A stretch of 64,000 nt of DNA. Source: DASZFV01 sp035549075. Its GTDB lineage: Bacteria; Myxococcota_A; Polyangia; Fen-1088. Positions 59,930-64,000 of the stretch are shown one piece after another; the stretch's first letter is position 1, and every line of letters begins with the position of its first letter. The stretch is from the NCBI GenBank assembly GCA_035549075.1, contig DASZRT010000030.1, positions 36,953 to 100,952 of the forward strand, written 5' to 3'. Under the pieces are notes generated by a model, which saw only the letters and a program-made list of their open reading frames with translations, had not been told where the DNA came from and made no database searches. The position numbers and the translations under genes are program-made.

Positions 59930-60835
59930 ATGAACCTCCCGCGCATCTCATTCGCGGCGGCGCTCGCGCCGCTGTTGGTTTCGTGCGGCGGCCAGTCGCT
60001 CACCACCGTGCCGCGCGCCGCGGACGCGGGGGCGCCGACGCCCGCGTGCCACGCGTTCCCGATGCCGAACCCGCCGTCGTCGGGCTTGCCGCATCCGCAG
60101 GCCTACACGGCGCTCGACGACGGCACCGTGCGCGACGAGGTCACGGGCCTCTTGTGGCAGCGCGCCGTCACCAACGTCGGCATCTCGCACGAGGGCGCGA
60201 TCGCCGCGTGCGCCGCCAAAGGCGAACATTGGCGGCTGCCGACGCGCCTCGAGCTGCTCACGCTCGTCGACTTCACCGTCGGCTCGCCCGGCCCGACGAT
60301 CGCGCCCGTCTTTCCCGACACGCCGCCCGAGCCGTTTTGGTCGGCATCCTTATACAAAGGCGACCTCGGCGACGCGTGGACGGTCAGCTTCGACATCGGC
60401 TACTCGGACTACGGCGTGCGAAACGCCGACAACCTCGTCCGTTGCGTGAACGAGGCCGTCTCGAGCTGCCCGGTCGATCCCGTGCCCGCCGCCGACGGCG
60501 ACCCCACGCATGTGACGGATCGCACGACAGGCCTGACGTGGCAGCAGACGCTCGACCCGCGTCAGTTTTCGTGGGACGACGCCGCGAAATACTGCGCCGG
60601 CCTCGGCGCCGGGTGGCGCGTGCCCAGCCTGCTCGAGCTGCAAACCATCATCGACGACGGGTACGAATATCCCGCCGTCGTTGCGGCCGCGTTTCCAAAT
60701 ACACCGTCGGAAGACTTTTGGACGTCGACGCCGCTCGCCGACACGCCGGGCACGTCATGGTACGTCGATTTCTTTTACGGCGCGACGGACCGCGACGTGA
60801 ATGAGCGTCTTTTTCGCGTGCGCTGTGTGCGCTGA
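59930..60835 (+). CDS. Lipoprotein with two DUF1566 (Lcl C-terminal) domains
   Basis: The protein has 301 residues with lipobox LLVSC (Cys19). Two DUF1566 units follow at about 55-180 and 195-300, each with a VTGLLWQR or TTGLTWQQ segment, a WRLPTRLELLTLVD or WRVPSLLELQTIID segment and a FWSAS or FWTST segment ending in the conserved RCV. The domain is C-type-lectin-like and probably binds a protein or sugar ligand. It is an envelope protein; no enzymatic motif is present. Confidence 0.88.
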   Translation: MNLPRISFAAALAPLLVSCGGQSLTTVPRAADAGAPTPACHAFPMPNPPSSGLPHPQAYTALDDGTVRDEVTGLLWQRAVTNVGISHEGAIAACAAKGEHWRLPTRLELLTLVDFTVGSPGPTIAPVFPDTPPEPFWSASLYKGDLGDAWTVSFDIGYSDYGVRNADNLVRCVNEAVSSCPVDPVPAADGDPTHVTDRTTGLTWQQTLDPRQFSWDDAAKYCAGLGAGWRVPSLLELQTIIDDGYEYPAVVAAAFPNTPSEDFWTSTPLADTPGTSWYVDFFYGATDRDVNERLFRVRCVR

Positions 60836-60865
60836 AACCGTAAACGGCGTGATAGTGTGCCGCGC

Positions 60866-61486
60866 ATGAAAATCAAGGCCATGAAAGTTCTGGGCGGCAT
60901 ATGTGGATTGATCGGCGGGCTCGCGCTCCTCGCGGCCGTCGGTCAGGGTTGCGGCGGTGACAGCTCGAGCGGCGACCTCAACTCGATCTGCATGCAGGGA
61001 TGCGCGAAGGCCGTTCAATGCTCGGGGGGCGTGGAAACCATGCAGGAGTGCATGACGGGTTGCCTCGCCATCGACAAGACGAGCTCCGGCGCGACCTGTT
61101 CCAACTCGAGCGCGATCGTGGCCAAGGCCCAAACGTGCGCCGCGATGTCGGACTGCACGATGGCCAGCGCGTGCATCCAGACGATTCCCGCCTGTGAAGG
61201 CGGCAGCAGCGGCGGCTCAACGGGCAGCAATGGCGGCTCGACCGGCAGCAATGGCGGCTCGACCGGCAGCAACGGTGGCTCGACCGGTTCGTCTGGCGGC
61301 GGGGACTGCTCCTCGGTCTGCACGCGCGCGGTCACGTGCTGCATGGCAATCACACCGACGAGCCCGTGCAGCCAGTTGCCCTCGGCGTGCACCAACGCCC
61401 AGTCGTCGGCGCAGGCGCAGGCCGACTGCCAGCAGATCCTGACGGCCGGCGCGATGATTCCGGGCTTCGCCAACTCCTGCAAGTAA
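60866..61486 (+). CDS. Small Cys-rich lipoprotein with GGSTGSN repeats
   Basis: The protein has 206 residues from the ATG at 60866. The signal peptide ends AVGQGC (Cys29). Two small Cys-rich domains (ICMQGCAKAVQCSGGVETMQ; DCSSVCTRAVTCCMAITPTS) flank a linker of four near-identical GGSTGSN/S units. The Cys spacing implies disulfides. It resembles other short Cys-rich lipoproteins of myxobacteria; function is unknown. It is 13 nt upstream of an esterase lipoprotein, in an apparent operon. Confidence 0.75.
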   Translation: MKIKAMKVLGGICGLIGGLALLAAVGQGCGGDSSSGDLNSICMQGCAKAVQCSGGVETMQECMTGCLAIDKTSSGATCSNSSAIVAKAQTCAAMSDCTMASACIQTIPACEGGSSGGSTGSNGGSTGSNGGSTGSNGGSTGSSGGGDCSSVCTRAVTCCMAITPTSPCSQLPSACTNAQSSAQAQADCQQILTAGAMIPGFANSCK

Positions 61487-61499
61487 GGATCACCACCTC

Positions 61500-62756
61500 A
61501 TGAGCCGCCGCCCCCGCGTCTCCCTCGTCCTCTCGTTGTCTCTCGCTTCGCTGTCGTTCGTCGCTTGCGGCGGCGGCAGCGACACGCCCAGCGGTGGCGG
61601 AGGAAGTGGAGGGACGACGAGCGCGGGCGGCTCGGGTGGCTCCACCGCGACGGCCGGCAGCGGCGGCGCGCCCGGCACCGGCGGCACGAGCGCGACCGGC
61701 GGCTCTTCGGCCGGAGGATCGACCGCGACCGGCGGCAGCGGTGGTTCGCCCGGCACCGGCGGCGCGAGCGCGACCGGCGGTGCCGGCGGTTCCGGCGGCT
61801 CATCCAACGCGGGCGGTTCGGGCGGCGCGAGCGGCCCGCCGCCGACGATGAGCCTCGGCTGCAACATGTCGCCGCAGCAGAACGACTCGATGAAAAACTT
61901 CGTGAAACACGAAGTCGAGGTCACGGGCGTCGATCAGAAGTTCATCTCGATGTACCCCGTGAACGCCGGCCAGCAGTACAGCTGGACGCACCGCAATTAC
62001 TTCCTGCGCCTGCCGACCAACTACAACCCCGGCACGAACTACCCGCTCACGATCGGCATGTCCGGCTGCGGCGGCACCGAGACGGTCGGCTCCGAGGGCG
62101 GCTACGCCCCGCTCGGCGTCACGGCCGGCGAGACGCAGGCGATCCAGGTCGCGCTGAGCTACGTCCTGTCGAGCGCCGCCGCGAACGGCGACTGCGGCGG
62201 CGCCGTGTTCGCCGACGACTTCGTCAACAGCCCCGATCCGGCCTACCTCGCCGCCGTCATCAAGGACATCTCGGCGAAGTACTGCATCGATCCCGGCAAG
62301 ATCTTCCTCAGCGGCTACAGCAGCGGCGCCTTCGAGGCCATCACGCTCGGCGGCACGAGCTCGGACCTGCTGCGCGCCTACGGCATCCAGATCGGCGGCG
62401 GCCTGCGCATCCACCACCCGACGTTCAGCACGCACCCCATCGCGGCGTTCTACGTCGTGGGCCTGCAGGACACCGAGAACCCCATCGGCCCGCTGTCGGC
62501 GCCGCTGCACGACAGCCTCGGCTCGGCGCCCGGGCGCGACGAGGTGCTCACGCGCAACGGTTGCCAGGGCAACGCCACCGCCACGTGGGACGCCGACTAC
62601 CCGATGTGCGTGAAGTACACGGGCTGCCCCGAGAAGTACCCCGTCGTCTGGTGCGCCATCAACTCCGGCCACCTGCCCGACGCGAAAGACCCGGCCGTCG
62701 GCAAGTACCGCTACGACGGCCTGTGGAAGTTCTGGTCGTCGCTGCCCGCGCCTTAG
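61500..62756 (+). CDS. PHB-depolymerase/LpqC-like esterase lipoprotein
   Basis: The protein has 418 residues with lipobox SFVAC (Cys23), then about 95 residues of Gly/Ser/Ala/Thr stalk. The catalytic domain contains HRNYFLRLPTNYNPGTNYPL, the oxyanion segment IGMSGCGG, the nucleophile in IFLSGYSSGAFEAI, and the likely catalytic His in VVWCAINSGHLPD. The family includes extracellular poly-hydroxybutyrate depolymerases and feruloyl esterases; the substrate is not determined here. It is the second gene of a two-gene operon and converges with the TPR gene (stops 2 nt apart). Confidence 0.88.
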   Translation: MSRRPRVSLVLSLSLASLSFVACGGGSDTPSGGGGSGGTTSAGGSGGSTATAGSGGAPGTGGTSATGGSSAGGSTATGGSGGSPGTGGASATGGAGGSGGSSNAGGSGGASGPPPTMSLGCNMSPQQNDSMKNFVKHEVEVTGVDQKFISMYPVNAGQQYSWTHRNYFLRLPTNYNPGTNYPLTIGMSGCGGTETVGSEGGYAPLGVTAGETQAIQVALSYVLSSAAANGDCGGAVFADDFVNSPDPAYLAAVIKDISAKYCIDPGKIFLSGYSSGAFEAITLGGTSSDLLRAYGIQIGGGLRIHHPTFSTHPIAAFYVVGLQDTENPIGPLSAPLHDSLGSAPGRDEVLTRNGCQGNATATWDADYPMCVKYTGCPEKYPVVWCAINSGHLPDAKDPAVGKYRYDGLWKFWSSLPAP

Positions 62757-62757
62757 T

Positions 62758-64000
62758 TCACACGCGGTGGCTCGCGAGCCACGCGTCGATCCCGGCGATT
62801 TCTTTCTGAGCGTTCGTCGCGCGGCCGTAGGCCTCGCGCGCGGCCTCGGCGAGCGCGCGGGCGCGGCGGCGATCGCCGCCCGCGTCCCAGAGGGCGCGCG
62901 CGAGCGCGAAGCGTGACTCGCCGACAGGCAGCGGCAGCGCCTCGCGCGGGCGGTCTGTCGCGTCGAGGATCTCGCCTTCGTTCTGAAGGGCCATCGCGAC
63001 GAAGCGGTTGCCCGGGCCGTAGGCGCGCTCGAAGATCGCGGCGGCGCGCGCGAGGGCTTTGAGGCCGTCTTCGTCGGCACCGAGCTCGTGGAGCGTGTTG
63101 CCGTAACTGTTGAGCGACACCGCGACGTCCGGGTGCTCGGGCCCGAGCGCCGCCGTCTTGATGGCGATCGCGCGCTCGTACAGCCCGCGCGCCGCCTTGG
63201 CGTCGCCCATCTCGAGCGCGGCGTTGGCCTCGTTGTGCGCGATCCACCCGGCGACGCGATCGTGGCCCGGGCCCATGCGCTTGACGATCGCGCGCGCGAG
63301 CCGCGTCCAGCGCGCGCTGTCGTCGCGACGCGCGACGCTCAGGCCCGCGAGCTGCGCCGCCGCCGTCGCGCCGACGTCGTCGTCGCGCGACGCCTCGGCG
63401 GCCCAAAGCGCCTCCTCGCACAGCGCCGCGGCCGCCGCCCACCGCCCGCTGTGATCCTCGAGCCAGCAGTTGAGCATCGCCGCCTCGGCGAGCGTCGGGT
63501 CGTACCCGGCGGCGCGCGCGTCGACGACGAGCGCGCGCGCGAGCGGCTCCGCTTCGGCCATCTTGCCCGTGTCCTTGAGCGCGTTCGCCTCGGCGACGCG
63601 GCGGCGCAGCGCCTCGTCGCGCGCGCGCGCCGCCGGATCGCTCGGCAGCGGCGTCACGGCCTTGAGCGCCTCGACGTCGGCGCACGCCGCGACGTCTGGC
63701 AGCGCGTCGACGGCGGCGACGGCCTCGCGCACGACGCCGCGATCGGCGGCGGCGAGGACGTCGGTGAGCGCGCGCAGGCGCTGCAGGCCCGCGCCGAGGC
63801 AGCTCGTGCGCAGGTCGAGCACGGCGGCCGACTGCTCACCGCGCACGTGCGTCGCCTCGCAGCTGTCGACGCTCATGCGCGTCCACGCCGCCGTGTAACG
63901 ATCGAGCGCGGCGCTCACGCGCGGCCACGCGTCGTCGACGGCGGCGCCGCCGACGCGCGCGAACGCCGCGCGCACGGCGTCTCGTCGCGGCGCGCCGCCC
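62758..64000 (-). CDS. TPR-containing C-terminal part, probably of a Ser/Thr kinase (incomplete)
   Basis: The reading frame continues past the right edge, so the N-terminus is missing. The visible part starts near RDAVRAAFARVGG. It has SCEATHVRGEQSAAVLDLRT, a motif found after the kinase domain in many Polyangiales serine/threonine kinases, then repeated TPR-like helices (ARGLYERAIAIKTAALGPEH, VAVSLNSYGNTLHELGADE). The region probably assembles partners for signalling. The kinase domain itself is not in the window, so kinase identity is inference. Confidence 0.78.
   Translation of the reverse strand, partial: GGAPRRDAVRAAFARVGGAAVDDAWPRVSAALDRYTAAWTRMSVDSCEATHVRGEQSAAVLDLRTSCLGAGLQRLRALTDVLAAADRGVVREAVAAVDALPDVAACADVEALKAVTPLPSDPAARARDEALRRRVAEANALKDTGKMAEAEPLARALVVDARAAGYDPTLAEAAMLNCWLEDHSGRWAAAAALCEEALWAAEASRDDDVGATAAAQLAGLSVARRDDSARWTRLARAIVKRMGPGHDRVAGWIAHNEANAALEMGDAKAARGLYERAIAIKTAALGPEHPDVAVSLNSYGNTLHELGADEDGLKALARAAAIFERAYGPGNRFVAMALQNEGEILDATDRPREALPLPVGESRFALARALWDAGGDRRRARALAEAAREAYGRATNAQKEIAGIDAWLASHRV

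Noticed and set aside
61200..61300. Tandem repeats in the small lipoprotein as a CRISPR or minisatellite array
   Set aside because: They encode the GGSTGSN linker in frame, with no spacers.
61487..61499. GGATCACC before the esterase start resembling the 16S rRNA 3' end
   Set aside because: It is the sense 16S sequence, not its complement, so it would not serve as a Shine-Dalgarno; most likely chance.

Overview
The window looks like a chromosomal segment of a myxobacterium-type member of the Myxococcota (Polyangiales-like). The reasons are very high GC, dense lipoproteins with Gly/Ser-rich stalks, Myxococcus-type Cys-rich (DUF4215) repeats, two MYXO-CTERM-like tails, AgmX/PglI C-terminal and FIST proteins, and a Ser/Thr-kinase-associated TPR tail at the right edge. 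This assignment is inferred from gene content; no 16S gene is present.

Bases 1-18000 are mostly core genome. They hold the start of cysS, a coupled lipoprotein-xseA-aroE operon, a DUF4215/fibro-slime lipoprotein, an RNase G/E-LMW phosphatase-fructosamine-3-kinase operon, uppS-cdsA, a YbjN-PspA-thiolase run, a TPR lipoprotein, a FIST sensor, an AgmX/TonB-like lipoprotein and PrsW.

Bases 18000-26200 are the accessory hot spot. ssrA (tmRNA) keeps an intact 3' end, and a 23-bp copy of that end recurs at 23444. Between the two copies lies a compact operon on the minus strand: a PDDEXK (YhcG/DUF1016) nuclease, a SNF2 helicase and a SWIM zinc-finger protein. This unit has integrase-arm-like repeats at both ends but no integrase of its own. 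Beyond the second att copy come a frameshifted tyrosine integrase, an HNH nuclease gene, a HicAB module whose toxin gene has an internal deletion, and a frameshifted XRE gene. This looks like two tandem ssrA-targeted elements, both now probably fixed. The SNF2-SWIM-YhcG cassette is the best candidate here for an undescribed system, possibly anti-phage.

Bases 26200-45700 hold the envelope and redox repertoire: MYXO-CTERM and Gly-rich lipoproteins, an esterase, a VWA protein, several c-type haem (CxxCH) proteins including a haem plus beta-barrel operon, and a large catalase. Small repair and regulatory genes (AlkB, DUF72, ArsR-SRPBCC, an SF2 helicase, an SDR) are interspersed.

Bases 45700-64000 hold nitronate monooxygenase, a TetR/membrane-protein divergon, an alkylation-repair divergon (ogt and ada-alkA sharing a long inverted repeat), a 1417-residue Cys-rich lipoprotein, a P-II-like/YebC pair, a GH76 lipoprotein, a di-haem protein, a C1 protease, a DUF1566 lipoprotein, a small Cys-rich lipoprotein with a PHB-depolymerase-like esterase, and a kinase-type TPR protein running off the right edge. 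No CRISPR array, rRNA or tRNA was seen.
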